NCBI RefSeq assembly: GCF_905220415.1
Contig: NC_059545.1
Coordinates: 8,876,001-8,940,000, forward strand
Length of the DNA stretch: 64,000 nucleotides
Source: Colias croceus
Taxonomy: Eukaryota; Arthropoda; Insecta; Lepidoptera; Pieridae
Direction: 5' to 3'
The notes below the pieces were generated by a model that was not told where the DNA came from, made no database searches, and worked only from the letters and a program-made list of their open reading frames with translations. Each line of letters opens with the position of its first letter. Within the stretch, counting starts at the first letter, position 1. Below, one piece after another: positions 24,093 through 35,042 of this stretch. The position numbers and the translations under genes are program-made.

Positions 24093-24161
24093 ATGCAATA
24101 TCGACGCACCTATTCTCGAAACGTAAACATTAAGGCACAACGATGTACAGAAACTATGTAG
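24093..24161 (+). other. Upstream ORF overlapping the main start
   Basis: An ATG at 24093 opens a 22-codon frame ending at TAG 24159-24161, out of frame with the main ATG at 24143 and overlapping it by 19 bases. If the transcript includes it, ribosomes starting there would pass the main start. Whether it lies in the mRNA is unknown. Confidence 0.4.
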
Positions 24162-26125
24162 ACAATTTTCTCAAGAAAACAAACGCAAGCTATGTTGAAA
24201 GGTACTCTGATAGCTCAGATTTTGATTATCCCGTTAATATACCACCTGTAACTGCTAAACGGGGAAATCACTTACTTTTAAATGATTATGGATGCAATAC
24301 TGATCAGAGGGAGAAGTACTCAATGATTGGCAATAATTCGGGAGGTCATAATTGCCAAGTAGATAAAGGAAATATCACAAAAAGATTTCAAAAGATGATC
24401 GCTTACAAACAATCAAAACATACTATGTCGGCTGATAAAAACTGCAAACGAAACCAACAAATGACTTTTCAAGAACATAATTATTATAAGAGCAGAGGGG
24501 ATCAGAGCAGCCGACACAACATTGCCAAAATGAGTTCAAAATCACTATTGCTAGATAAAGTTTTGCCGCGCTTTTCAACAATTTTTAGACGATCAAATTA
24601 TCCCAAAGAAATAGAAGAAGAAGAAGAAAGAGAACCAATACTTACCGCTAAATGTGCGAATTGTGAACGGAAACGAATCAAGAAATTAAATAAAACACGT
24701 CAATGTTATGCAATTCAACCTAATTTTGCCTTTGTGGGTAACATACATGACGTACCTATTCGCTACCATCAAACTAGTAAACAAAACTCGCCATTGTCAC
24801 ATAATTCCATGAACAGAAACCCATCAATCAATCGATGTTGCCTTACGTCATCATCAGGATCTGAAATTATCATACCAGAAAGAGTTCAGAACGATGTACT
24901 TTATAATAATAAGAAGACGAAAAATAAGAAAATACAATACGAATATGAAACAGTTAACTGTCATGTCTTCCCAGAAGTGAAGCAAAACAAACATCTGCAG
25001 TATCCTTCAAAACATATGAAACCATATCAGATTTATGCAAATTCTTCCTGCCAAGCAAAAACTCTATCGGGACATTCTGTAGAACAAGCGAAAATACCGT
25101 CGTCATCGTCAAGTTTTTGGGATTATGTAGCGGATAAAATTAAATCGAAATCCAAAAAGCCATGTAGTTGTGAACCGCCTTCTCCACCCCATTGTACACT
25201 TGATAGTTGTGAGATTTTAAATCCAAAAGTAAGTAATGAAAATAAACTGATGTCCCCAAAACCTCGTAGTACTGGCGAAATGCCAAGCTCACCGCCGAAA
25301 CTGAAAGCTCAATTAGAATGTAAATGTACCAATACAAAATCCCAAGATAAAGACGAAGCGCTTACATCTTGCCAAGAGCCACATGACGTTATTACAAAAA
25401 ATTTAATCGATAAATATAAAGGTCAAATTCTCTGTATTCACAATCCCCCATGTATTTTAATCAACGGCTGTCTTAACTTACCTCCTCCAAAACCTACCGG
25501 AATGTCGAACGTGTGGCGCCTCAGCTCAAGCAAAAGATCTAGCTTTCGAGAAGAGAGCAAAAGCCAAAAATATATTGAAAATGGATGTCAATATCAGCCA
25601 CCGGACGCCGTGCAAGAGTGTCTCCCAGAATTTCAAACGGAAAAAATCGTACAAAGCATTTGCAACCATGATCCACCTTGCGAAGTAGTGCGCAGATGTT
25701 ATAAGCCCAAATATGAGACTAAGTATCGTGATTCCTGTGTTCATGTGCCAATGTGTAAAAAGTTGCCAGAATGCTTGATTACCGAAGGGCAAACAGATGA
25801 GCAAGAGGTGGAGTGTTCACATAGTCCCAAATGTGCAGAAGTGCATACGTGTTCGAAGAAATTCATGACGCTCACAGCCAAAGAAGACACGAGTACCCAA
25901 GTCAAGGCTAAAATGAGAATGGTGTGTCGACATGAGCCGCCTTGCTTGATGATACCGAAGTGTATAGGTCGGGTCATTTGCACGGAGTCTGTACCCTGTG
26001 ACGCTATACCAGATTGTGTGCACCATCCCTGCTGCGAATATATACCGGCGTGTTGTAGAAGGGCTGCTAAAGAAATGGTTTCTGTTTCTTCTCAATATCC
26101 ATACGCTCCCTGTCGTATAGTTTAG
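24143..26125 (+). CDS. Cys/His-repeat protein, 660 aa (large coding exon)
   Basis: The longest frame in the window. ATG 24143 is the first Met after an in-frame stop (TAA 24131-24133). Residues 1-330 are basic, Ser/Asn/Lys-rich and likely disordered, with an acidic stretch (157-163) and a CxxC pair (171, 174). From 431 on there is a chain of C-x-H-x-P-P-C-x5-C repeats: complete at 431-443, 507-519, 532-544, 558-570, 595-607 and 625-637, and degenerate at 482-493 (second Cys lost) and 613-625 (His lost). A related Cys/Pro cluster is at 341-356. The block often ends IPxC. No signal peptide or membrane segment. Spaced Cys/His suggest metal binding (inference). I know no named family with this repeat. 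The stop is TAG 26123, and AATAAA at 26276 could end this form. Splicing at 26114 would replace the last three residues. Confidence 0.85.
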   Translation: MYRNYVDNFLKKTNASYVERYSDSSDFDYPVNIPPVTAKRGNHLLLNDYGCNTDQREKYSMIGNNSGGHNCQVDKGNITKRFQKMIAYKQSKHTMSADKNCKRNQQMTFQEHNYYKSRGDQSSRHNIAKMSSKSLLLDKVLPRFSTIFRRSNYPKEIEEEEEREPILTAKCANCERKRIKKLNKTRQCYAIQPNFAFVGNIHDVPIRYHQTSKQNSPLSHNSMNRNPSINRCCLTSSSGSEIIIPERVQNDVLYNNKKTKNKKIQYEYETVNCHVFPEVKQNKHLQYPSKHMKPYQIYANSSCQAKTLSGHSVEQAKIPSSSSSFWDYVADKIKSKSKKPCSCEPPSPPHCTLDSCEILNPKVSNENKLMSPKPRSTGEMPSSPPKLKAQLECKCTNTKSQDKDEALTSCQEPHDVITKNLIDKYKGQILCIHNPPCILINGCLNLPPPKPTGMSNVWRLSSSKRSSFREESKSQKYIENGCQYQPPDAVQECLPEFQTEKIVQSICNHDPPCEVVRRCYKPKYETKYRDSCVHVPMCKKLPECLITEGQTDEQEVECSHSPKCAEVHTCSKKFMTLTAKEDTSTQVKAKMRMVCRHEPPCLMIPKCIGRVICTESVPCDAIPDCVHHPCCEYIPACCRRAAKEMVSVSSQYPYAPCRIV

Positions 26126-26275
26126 CCCGAGAGCATTTGAAAGGTTCTTTGTTTCATAGAATTATTTGTATTTGCATAAATTCCCGTATACACGTTTCGA
26201 TTAATGTTTTAAAATATGTTAAAGTTAAACCATAATATTTATATATTTTAAGACAGGTGATGAACCAAAAGAAAG

Positions 26276-26281
26276 AATAAA
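26276..26281 (+). promoter_or_regulatory. Polyadenylation signal for the unspliced form
   Basis: AATAAA lies 151 bases after the TAG of the large exon. It also falls inside the putative intron 26115-26357, so use of this site would give an intronic-polyadenylation isoform. Confidence 0.5.
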
Positions 26282-26357
26282 ATGATTGAGCACATTTCGA
26301 CTTTTCTTTACATCATAATATTAAATTGTAAAGTCATAAATAATCTTTATTTTTCAG

Positions 26358-26480
26358 CCGTCGCTCACTTCAAACGAAGAAGGGATCTCATTGAAAGTGC
26401 CTCGCATCCCTTTGCAGCAAAAGAACCGATTGTTGAGGTTGATTCAAGCGAAACGGCAATTCTGAGCAGTTTTGTGTATG
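26358..26480 (+). CDS. Candidate second coding exon of the Cys/His-repeat gene
   Basis: Bounded by a good acceptor (tatttttcag before 26358) and a good donor (TATG|gtatgt after 26480). The 123-nt exon is open in the frame CC|GTC GCT..., giving VAHFKRRRDLIESASHPF and then a segment ending SSETAILSSFVY. It needs one base from the previous exon. C26114 before gtatag provides exactly that phase (codon CCC). That donor is weak, so the link to the large exon is inferred. The peptide is basic, then acidic, with no Cys repeat. Confidence 0.6.
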
Positions 26481-26713
26481 GTATGTTTATTTGTTTATAT
26501 GACGAGAATATAAATAAGTTTAACCATGGAGTATTTTATAAGGTATGAGTTTAAACGTGGTAGGTTATACGTGATTCCTCAAAGAGGAAGTAACACTTGG
26601 TGTTAAGTTATTATAGAATTTGCAAATGTTAAATTAGCGAGCATTCAGCGCATTTAAATGTTCTTTAATTTTCTGTAAGTAAGTATTGCATTGTTTTAGT
26701 ATAGCATTCCTTA

Positions 26714-26746
26714 GAACATGGGATGGTTTAATACCATCCCATGTTC
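26714..26746. repeat. Perfect 14-bp hairpin inside the second intron
   Basis: gaacatgggatggt (26714-26727) pairs with 26733-26746 across a 5-base loop. It lies in the intron 26481-27552. No known role. Confidence 0.65.
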
Positions 26747-27552
26747 GATGTCGAATTTCGAATTATGTCGAATTTTTAACTTATGTTCGAAATTTGAATA
26801 ATGGATAATTGTAAAATCTCATCCAGTAAAAGCACACAATTTTAGGGCTATGAAATCTTTAAATTTTTAGAGTTGAATAGAAATAGATGTGAATATTATA
26901 TTAAAAAATACAGCATGACATAAGAATTTCAAATTTAACTAATATACCTACTGTTTGTATAGTTATATTCAATAATGAGGTTATAATGAGTCAAGGTAAC
27001 ATTGGCAATATTTACTCTGCTTATTAGCAGTAATTTAAGTATTATAATAATCTATCTTACAATGGATATTGCATAAATTGACATGCTAATTCAAAAAGTT
27101 GTTTGTTTGTTGTTCAATAAATAGTTTTTTTTTTATATAGTGAGATATTTTTTTACAGTATTATTGGTGGAAATTATATATAATTTAACTGGCTTCTGAT
27201 GTCGGTCTGGTGGGTTCGATTCCCAAAAACTCTGTTTATAAAAGTATGCAGCATGGTACATACATACGTAATTATGAGAGGGGTAATCTTATTGAACAAA
27301 TTTTTCTCTTTTTCTAACGTTCGTTTCTAAACAAATATATTTTTTACACCCCTACGTGTAACTATTATAAGTAACTATTATCAAATCTGCGATGTGAATA
27401 ATTGCCAAATGTAGTCCCAGTACTTACATCTAATAAATCATCATTAAAATTGTATCCCTTTTTACCAATATGTATGATTTAGTTGTTATCTATTAATTCT
27501 AAAATGAATGTTTCATATACTGATGTATGGTAATATAAAACGTTTGTTTCAG

Positions 27553-27587
27553 ATCTCGATTTATCGCCAAGACTCCAACGGCCATGA
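27553..27587 (+). CDS. Candidate terminal coding exon (stop TGA)
   Basis: A strong acceptor cgtttgtttcag precedes 27553. Joined to the exon ending at 26480, the frame continues as DLDLSPRLQRP and stops at TGA 27585-27587. AATAAA follows 52 bases later. Matching phase, stop and poly(A) signal together make a convincing 3' end. The spliced product would be about 709 residues. Confidence 0.6.
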
Positions 27588-27638
27588 ACTGTAATTTTGT
27601 ATGTGTTAATTTGTGCAGTAGCCGCTAATGGAGCAGAC

Positions 27639-27644
27639 AATAAA
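27639..27644 (+). promoter_or_regulatory. Polyadenylation signal of the spliced form
   Basis: AATAAA 52 bases after the TGA of the terminal exon, in the usual position for a short 3' UTR. Confidence 0.6.
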
Positions 27645-27837
27645 GTTATACAATATCAATTAGGTGCTTTTATTTTGCGTTTAGCGCTTTTCTGGGGTTT
27701 GAAAAATTGTAGAAGAATTGATACAATTAGGTATTACGTGTGTAATTGATATTTTGCGGGATTAGAAAGATAGCTTTATATTTTAAAATTATTTTTATAC
27801 GATCTATGACGATTTGAAAATTTCTATGATAGATTCC

Positions 27838-28004
27838 CTCATGGGTGGCCTAGTGGTCAACACGTCGTCGTCGCCATATCGACATAATAAGACGAAGCAC
27901 GCGGGTTCGAATCCCGTCTTAAAATTATCTATTTTTTTTTCAAATATTATTTTCTGTATTTTCTGTTTGTGTGCAATAAAGCTTATAAATAAATAAATAA
28001 ATAG
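27838..28004 (+). mobile_element. tRNA-derived SINE
   Basis: Box A TGGCCTAGTGG (27846-27856) and box B GGTTCGAATCC (27904-27914) form a tRNA-like head. A short body follows, with gtgcaataaagctt and an (AAAT)n tail. Its body differs from that of the SINE at 18697, so it belongs to another family. The 60-codon frame crossing it is not a gene. It lies about 250 bases after the end of the Cys/His-repeat gene. Confidence 0.75.
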
Positions 28005-28499
28005 TATTTTGTTATGAAATCCTGACTTGTTCGTACTACTGGGGGTAGAGAAGTTTTTCGGAGTATGGCTTGTATGAGTACCTACATTTGAGCTGTATGT
28101 ACAGCAAAGTCCCAGGACAAAGCTGATTTTGTTTAAGTTTTGACGTCTTTTTATTTATGGTTTCTATCTTAATTGATCTCATATTGTCACGGATAATCAA
28201 GAAGAAAACATGTTATAAATTTGTATCCCTTTGTTGAGTTTTACAACGCCATATTTTTTATCAGTTTCACAGCTCCTACAATAAACGAATAAACCGATTT
28301 GAGGTCAGTTTTTTATTTTATAGAAAACCTAGTTTTATTAACAAAGTTTTGTATACTTAAAATGTTATTAGTTAAAGCTATATACTACATATGCTACAGA
28401 AGGTTTCAATTATTAGAACTATAAACCGATTCTGCAGATGTCAATGACGCAATTTCACAAAGAAGTGTTCATATTATGACCTAAGATTTCGATAATCTT
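28005..28499. other. Intergenic, no gene seen
   Basis: AT-rich with no supported exon. Confidence 0.5.
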
Positions 28500-28701
28500 A
28501 ATATATATAAATCTCGTGTCACAATGTTTGTCCTCAATGGACTCCTAAACCACTTAACCGATTATAATAAAATTCGCACACCATGTGCAGTTCGATCCAA
28601 CTTGAGAGATAGGATAGGTTTTATCCCGGAATTCCCTCGGGAACGGGAACTATGCGGGTTTTTCTTTGAAAACGCGGGCGAAGCCGCTGGCGGAAAGCTA
28701 G
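28500..28701 (+). mobile_element. Helitron-like element, 'tctcgtgtcacaat' head type
   Basis: The head aatctcgtgtcacaatg matches 7930-8106. The tail gcgggcgaagccgctggcgg-aaag-CTAG|T is the same as in copies with other heads, such as 35588. Non-coding. Confidence 0.7.
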
Positions 28702-29283
28702 TATGGCTATAAAGAAATATACATTCTCAGCCTTTTTCCAGCCATAATAATATCGAACAGTACCTAAACTTTCCAATACAAATTTAAAGATAGATTTAAT
28801 GTTTATTTAATAGGTTTATTAAGTTTGACTGTGCTTGGCAGAAGAGTAAGTAATACCTACTTATAAGTTAATTATAAAATTACCTTAAAACTATATTCAA
28901 AACCTCAATAACACACGAGTTCTTTAAAAATAAATAAAAATAGTTGAATTATTACTCATCGATTACACAAAATTACAGCTCAAATTGTGTTTCGTTTGAG
29001 GAATTATTTATATTGATGTCTATTGAATGCAAATGTGGATTTTATTTGGCATTCTCTCACGGCCTGGAGTTTGACGCCATACATACAAATGTGGTCTACC
29101 GTGTTATGTAATTTTTAAATGACTTTCTACAAAGTTGATAAAAGTGTTATGTAGTTCCTACCGAAGAATGTTTTTGCTTTGCTAATGTTATTTTTTCATG
29201 ATTTTACATGTTTGTGTCTTGGCTGAACAATCTTTGCGCACTTCAATCTATTGTGTCTTAATAGAAGCTGAATAGTAATTTAA

Positions 29284-29492
29284 TCCCTATTATTAATATT
29301 ATAAATGTGAAAGTAACTTTGTCTGTCTGTCTGTTACACAATCACGCCTAAACTACTGAACCGATTTTCATGAAATTTGGTATGGAGATATTTTGATATC
29401 CGGAAATGACGCAATCCCGGAAGTCCCACGGGATCGGAAACTATGCGGGTTTTTCTTTGACTTCGTGGGTGAAGCCGCGGGCGGAAACGTAA
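29284..29492 (+). mobile_element. Helitron-like element, tail CTAG mutated
   Basis: The head tattaatattataaatgtg is followed by the tctgtctgtctgttac block and the tail gtgaagccgcgggcggaaa. The final CTAG reads GTAA. Confidence 0.65.
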
Positions 29493-31385
29493 GTAATAAA
29501 TGGTCATTTTGGTCGGTAGCGCAATGTAGAGTCACTCATTATTGTCTTGAGAAAATGATTTAAATTTATTAGAAGTAAAATCTAACACACATTGTCGACA
29601 GAACTGCTTCCCATTTTTAATTTTAATTAATAGGCGTTTAGTTTTTAAGTCGTTTATACAGGAGGTTTATAGCGTTAAATTAAATCTCGATCACTCTTTA
29701 TATAATATATTTTAGCTAATGTAATAATGTTAAGATAAACACAATTTCACTTATGTACCTTAATTTTAAAATTTATAAATGAATACCTATAACAACATAT
29801 TTAAATCCGAGAAATGCATCTAGAGAAACATGCTCAAATCTTTTCACAATATAATTTGTGTTAGGAAGAAATCAAGCGCAAAGCCATTTCAATGAGGGTT
29901 GATTCAGTCTTTGAATAAAGAGGCTCTAGTTGCATAGAAAGTAATACAAAGCTTTTAGGTGCCTATTCTTTAGTAACTGTAACTGTACAATTTTTCTTTG
30001 ATTTTTCAATGAAAGTCCACGAAATTTTAGAAATTGTAGAAATTTTGAAGAATCATTGTGTGTTTCTAATGATATACCTACTCTGTTTGAGTATCTAATA
30101 TTATTAATGTAAATCTCTGAAAGTTTTATTGGATTCAAGAAAGTGGACCAGTTTTGGTGTTAGTATATTACCCATATAGATTAAATTTTAAATAAAGAAT
30201 TTAGATAAGGTTTTAAAGGTCCAAATATAGAAAAATATATTCCAATACCGCCATTCGATCGTCGATTTTATTGCATCCAAAACACACATAGATAATCTAT
30301 ATTGTGCATATAAAAAACACCAGTTTTATTGGCAGGCCTACGAAATATCTGACTGAGAAACCGAAACTGGTTGAGTTCAACGTTCTTTACTCATTAGTTT
30401 TTGATCATCATCTCTTCAGGGTACAAGGTAACAACCACCCGGTGTAGCACGAACAAAACATAACTTTAAACCATTGGTATAGAGTCGAAATTGCATCACA
30501 CGGAGTGAGATAACATTTTTTTCGGGCCAACTGGTTTTAAAAGACGTTTGAAATGATAAAATTCCTCCGCTGGGCACCCATAGATTAGGAAATTCTAAGC
30601 TATAAGTTTGAAATGTTTATAGGAACCGCTCCGGGCAGCTTTTTATGGCTGTTAAGTGGCGATAATTTTAGTTTGAATGTTAAATAGGAATGTGGGATGT
30701 AGCGTGGATGAGTATCTAATGATTAGAGGTGTTTAGCCCAGGGATTACTGTGTGTTACATCTATTATTGGAGATTCAAGCCTGCGATGTACATGGCGTAT
30801 GAAACGAAAATTCTCAGATACTTTTGAACTTTGAGACCTTTAAAATATTTTCCTCGAACAAGATCACGAAATACGACAGGATGTTTTAAAAGACCACTGC
30901 AAGTCTGCAAGTAGTATAATTTTAGGAAGAGTATCTATTATACTTTCGCAGGTAAGATAGTTTTTACTAATTTATTCAGTTGCAATCGTCGTAAATTTGT
31001 TTTTAGATTTTGAGGATAACACCACAGATTGTGAAAGAAGCCCCGAAAGTTTCTATCGAAAAATTTCATGTGCTTTAAAGTCAACATACCTACCAGATAC
31101 CTACTGAACTCGTTGGTTGGTGTTTCTATAAATTGGTGCAAACTTCGTGTGATATTTAAACAATTTTTTCTGTCTCATTTTTTTCACATCCATTATCATT
31201 TATCAATGATGCGTAAGTGCCCTGTTAAACCGATATATTTTATGAGACCACCGTGAATCGGGTTTAGAGGTACAATCAAGGGCAAACTACCTACTTAATC
31301 AAAGATAAAATCGATATATCTATAGAATCTAGATTATTATGATTGAGTTTTATAACGTAAGTACTGTTATTTGTGTGCTTGCATA
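29493..31385. other. Intergenic, no gene seen
   Basis: About 1.9 kb with only short chance-like frames (29926-30138 minus, 31068-31256 plus). No splice-framed exon is seen. Confidence 0.45.
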
Positions 31386-31564
31386 TCTATACTAATATTA
31401 TAAAGATGAATGTTTGAACGCGCTTATCTCAGAAACAGGTCTAATTTGAAAATTAGTTCGGTGTGATAGCCCCTTTACCGAGGAAGACTATAGACTATAT
31501 TATATCATCACGCTAAGACCAACAAGAGCGGAGCAATGCGGGTAACACCGCAGAGCACAGCTAG
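31386..31564 (+). mobile_element. Helitron-like element, complete ends (TC...CTAG)
   Basis: Begins A|TCTATACTAATATTATAAAG and ends gagcacagCTAG|T. It is the same family as 17844-18053 and shares gaacgcgct, accgaggaag and atcacgcta in the interior. The tail palindrome is reduced. Confidence 0.75.
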
Positions 31565-32117
31565 TGATCGAATACTTGAAAATTTATTTTATCAAGTAGG
31601 TATCAAAATAAACAGGCGTATAGTAATTATTATAATTAAGACCATCAGCAGATATGACAAAAATGTCATTAAATAATTAAATATACAGTAATTTATACCA
31701 GATTAAGGTCTTCCAATTAACTTTAATGATTATTTAATGAATCATTAGTTTAAATGAAATGATGACCGTAAAATTCTACTGCGCATATTTGACTAATTTC
31801 TAGAAATAATCCGTTAATCTACATTGATTTTTATTCTGTATTTTTAAATGACCACTAAAATTCCACTTAAAAACAATCATAAGATATTTAATCAATTTAC
31901 GACTGCTTTCTTTCAGCAAGCTCAAGCTAAAACGCCACCTAGGGGGCCTTATAATATTACCATTAATGCCATATACATAAGAATTGTAAACTTGTCCCAT
32001 TAAAATAAATCATAAGTGTCATAAATACAACTTTCTAAACAGAGCGTTGAACCTTGTATCCATCTCTATGTTAATGGCGCCTACACAAACCGCTACGAAT
32101 AAATGCTAACGATTGTA

Positions 32118-32565
32118 TATATGTTGCCGTCATATGGTTGAATCTGCTATTTGACTGAATGACTAGCGAATGACAAAATTCAATGGAATAACTAGGCCGA
32201 ACGTTGATTTAACAAGCGTCACTCAATGTCCAACTGGGTAGCGGATTGTATCATAAGCCTTTTGAACAGAGCGGATTTAACGCCCGGCATAATGTTGAAT
32301 GACTAGCGCGTTCATTGAATAACAGAATTTAGTATTTACTTTTTCCAAATGCCCACAAGAAGACTATTTCTGTACTGTTAAAAAAAGAACACGAACTTAA
32401 CCCATCCCCTTATCCAAACCAACGGAATATATGCTAAATGACGTTGAACGTTACATTCAACAACTTGACGAGTCGCCCTTTAGTCATTCAATTAATTGTC
32501 GTCATTCAATGAGGGCGCTAGTCATTCAATGAAATAGCAAATTCAACCAGATGACTGCGACACAT
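32118..32565. mobile_element. MITE with about 46-bp inverted ends and repeated attgaatgactag words
   Basis: Left end near 32123-32168 (gttgccgtca...ggttgaatctgctat...gaatgactagcg) pairs with right end 32516-32561 (cgctagtcattcaatg...atagcaaattcaacc...). The word attgaatgac, or its complement gtcattcaat, recurs at least six times inside in both orientations, mostly near the ends. No coding frame. Superfamily unknown; exact borders are uncertain by a few bases. Confidence 0.7.
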
Positions 32566-32897
32566 ACTCTATCAGAGTGAGACGTCAAATTCTGTTTATG
32601 AATTAAAGATGGCGGCTATAAGAATGTATAAGACTGTGACTGAAATTATTTAAGGTGTTCGTCCGATGGTTAGCATATAAATTAGATGTCCTAGCCGTGG
32701 CAGAAGGCTTTATGGTGTTAGATGAAGCTGAATTATGTATGAATATTTTCAACTATTTATTAGCGTTCCTATGCGTAGGAGAATAAGGAACATTTACAAA
32801 GGGGCAAATTGTATTAATAGATACGTATTTTATAAAGAATAGAAAAATAATATTAAAATAATTAATAGATACGTCTGATTTTACATTCACTGGATCA

Positions 32898-33088
32898 TCA
32901 CTACATAGTAGGTATAAAACAAAGTCGCTTTCCCTGTCCCTATGTCCCTTTGTATGCTTAAATCTTGAAAACTACGCAACGGATTTTAATGCGGTTTTTT
33001 TTTAATAGATAGAGTGATTCAAGAGAAAGGTTTGAGTATATAATTTATTAGGTTTTAGACAAAGCGGGCGAAGCCGCGGGTAAGCTGG
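32898..33088 (+). mobile_element. Helitron-like element, 'tcactacatag' head type
   Basis: Begins A|TCACTACATAGTAGGTATAA, contains aaagtcgctttccctgtccc and ends gcgggcgaagccgcgggtaagCTGG|T. CTGG fits CTRR. The same type lies on the minus strand at 39013-39163. Confidence 0.7.
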
Positions 33089-33918
33089 TTGAACATAAAC
33101 TACAATTTGACTTATGTATCAAACTTTGCTTTTTGTTTAATCTATCTTATTACCATACCATTGATTTACATATAACCAGAAATTTCTTATCTTTCAGACA
33201 TTTAGGATAATACCTAGATATATCTACGTCCTTAATTTTTTATTAACCGTTCTGTCATTTTATCAATACCTCTTCTTTTCCCTTCCCAGGTATTCCTGGA
33301 AAGCTTTTCTATTCTCTTTTTTAACAACTTTTATTAGCTTCACCTGTAGATATGTAACCGACTCCTTTTGAAACGATTTTTTGAATGATAGATCTATCTA
33401 TATCAAATAATATGGGTATTTGCGAGAGGGTGATATTTGTATAAGATAGATGATGAATATTTATATTTTTAAGTGGTTTACTAAGATAAAATAACTCCTA
33501 ACAGGAAAAATGCTAAAAATATATTATATACTAATTACTAATGTAATTGGGATACTTCATCTCTAAAATATATCAAGTATTCACATTTTATTTTCAAATA
33601 TTAAAACAAAAGAATATTATTATATTTTTTGTTAGACTATTCTCATATCAATATTTAAATTAATTTTCAGTATACAAAATAGCTTATACTATTAAAAACG
33701 GAATCAAAAAAGCTAATGAACCCACATCCTTTATTGTCGATTTATACGTAATTTCGATAATGTCGGTTTCTAAGAAGTGAGTCGATCACTGCACGCTATT
33801 TTGTATCAAGCAATGCAGAATGTAATTCAGAGGATATCGTGGTCAGGATATAAGATATCCTTTACGACATATCCTTTTTGATTCAAGAATACATTTGGTA
33901 CAAAATGAAAAAAAGAAT
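33089..33918. other. Intergenic, no gene seen
   Basis: An acceptor-like tttcag (about 33198) has no open exon after it. The word ccttcccaggtattcctgg (about 33282-33300) sits in an otherwise plain segment. Confidence 0.4.
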
Positions 33919-34148
33919 AAAAACCGGCCAAGTGCGAGTCGGATTCGTGTACGAAGGTACTATGGGGACGCGTAATATTTATATTTGTTAGTATTTGTTG
34001 TTATAGCGGCAACGGAAATACACCATTTGTGAAAATTTCAGCTTTGTAGCTATCATGGTTTATGAGATACAGCCTGGAGAGAGACAGATAGACAACGAAG
34101 TTTCAGTAATAGGGTCCCGTTTTACCCTTTGGGTACGGAACCCTAAAA
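33919..34148 (+). mobile_element. SINE-like dispersed repeat (ccggccaagtgcgagtcgg head)
   Basis: The head accggccaagtgcgagtcgg, middle tgttgttatagcggcaacgg and end tttgggtacggaaccctaaa are known to me as a very common lepidopteran repeat. There is no tRNA-like box pair in this copy and no coding frame. I do not assign a family name. Confidence 0.6.
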
Positions 34149-34900
34149 ATCAGGCATTTGTGCAGCTATTTTTAATAGGGCAAATCATTTTGATTTGTTG
34201 TTAAATTTTTTGTATGTTATAATGGTTATAATATCTTATTACTTACTTTTCTTTGCTCTTCATTTATCAATGAATATAGATAAAAATTCAATTCGTATAA
34301 AAATATAATCGCCTTATACATATATAAGTTTTCTTAGGTCCGTTTTACTTACTAGAGTGGTGCAGTATCCCAAAGTGAGGCCTCCTACAATAAGAGCTTC
34401 GATTAATTGACTCTATCCAGCGCTATCTCTTCCCAATAATTCACTTTTAAACATTCAAAAATATAGGGAACATTTCTTATCCAAATAGTTTTAATATTAT
34501 AAACATTAAAAAAGTAGAAAATCTCATATAAGAAGGTTTAAGGATAATTAAGGATGTCATTTTACCTTTGACATACATGATACAAGTTTGGTACAAGTAG
34601 TACATATTACAATTAATTAAATACGCAAACCATTAATACTAAAGTAACTGATCCGATTTTAGTGAGATTTTTATAATGAAACTAGCCCGACGCCATCATC
34701 GAGAACGACGGATCCATATCGATCAAAATCTGTGCTATAGTTTTTGATTTTATCGCAAACAAACAGACGCAACAGAGGGCAATGTTTTATAAAGGCTTTT
34801 TGACGAAATGTTCCAAAAATTAATAAAAAAAAAAAAAAAAATTAATAAATTGAAAAGTTTAATTTCAGTAGTACCTAAACACATGCTCTCTTGTTTTCTT
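34149..34900. other. Intergenic, no gene seen
   Basis: The segment 34640-34790 (aactgatccgattttagtg, gcaaacaaacagacgc) resembles Helitron interior words but has no ends. A (A)n run lies near 34828. Confidence 0.4.
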
Positions 34901-34917
34901 ATTTTTAATTTACTTAA

Positions 34918-35008
34918 CTGCTACACTACTACTATACTACTATATACTATACACTATACTATACACTATACTATATACTATATATATACTATATACTATA
35001 CTGCACTT
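34918..35008. repeat. (ACTATAC/ACTATAT)n low-complexity array
   Basis: Imperfect tandem units of actata, actatac and actatat over about 90 bases. Confidence 0.85.
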
Positions 35009-35042
35009 TTATATTGCAAAAACACTAGGTACCTACACGTAT

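Noticed and set aside
25140..26095. Several minus-strand frames opposite the 660-aa gene
   Set aside because: They are antisense shadows of the Cys/His-repeat coding exon.
27180..27240. Box B-like word gggttcgattccc
   Set aside because: No box A at the right distance and no SINE body; it lies in the gene's intron.
31915..31990. Plus-strand acceptor-like ttctttcag followed by a short open frame
   Set aside because: No partner exon and no donor; the opposite strand is equally open.
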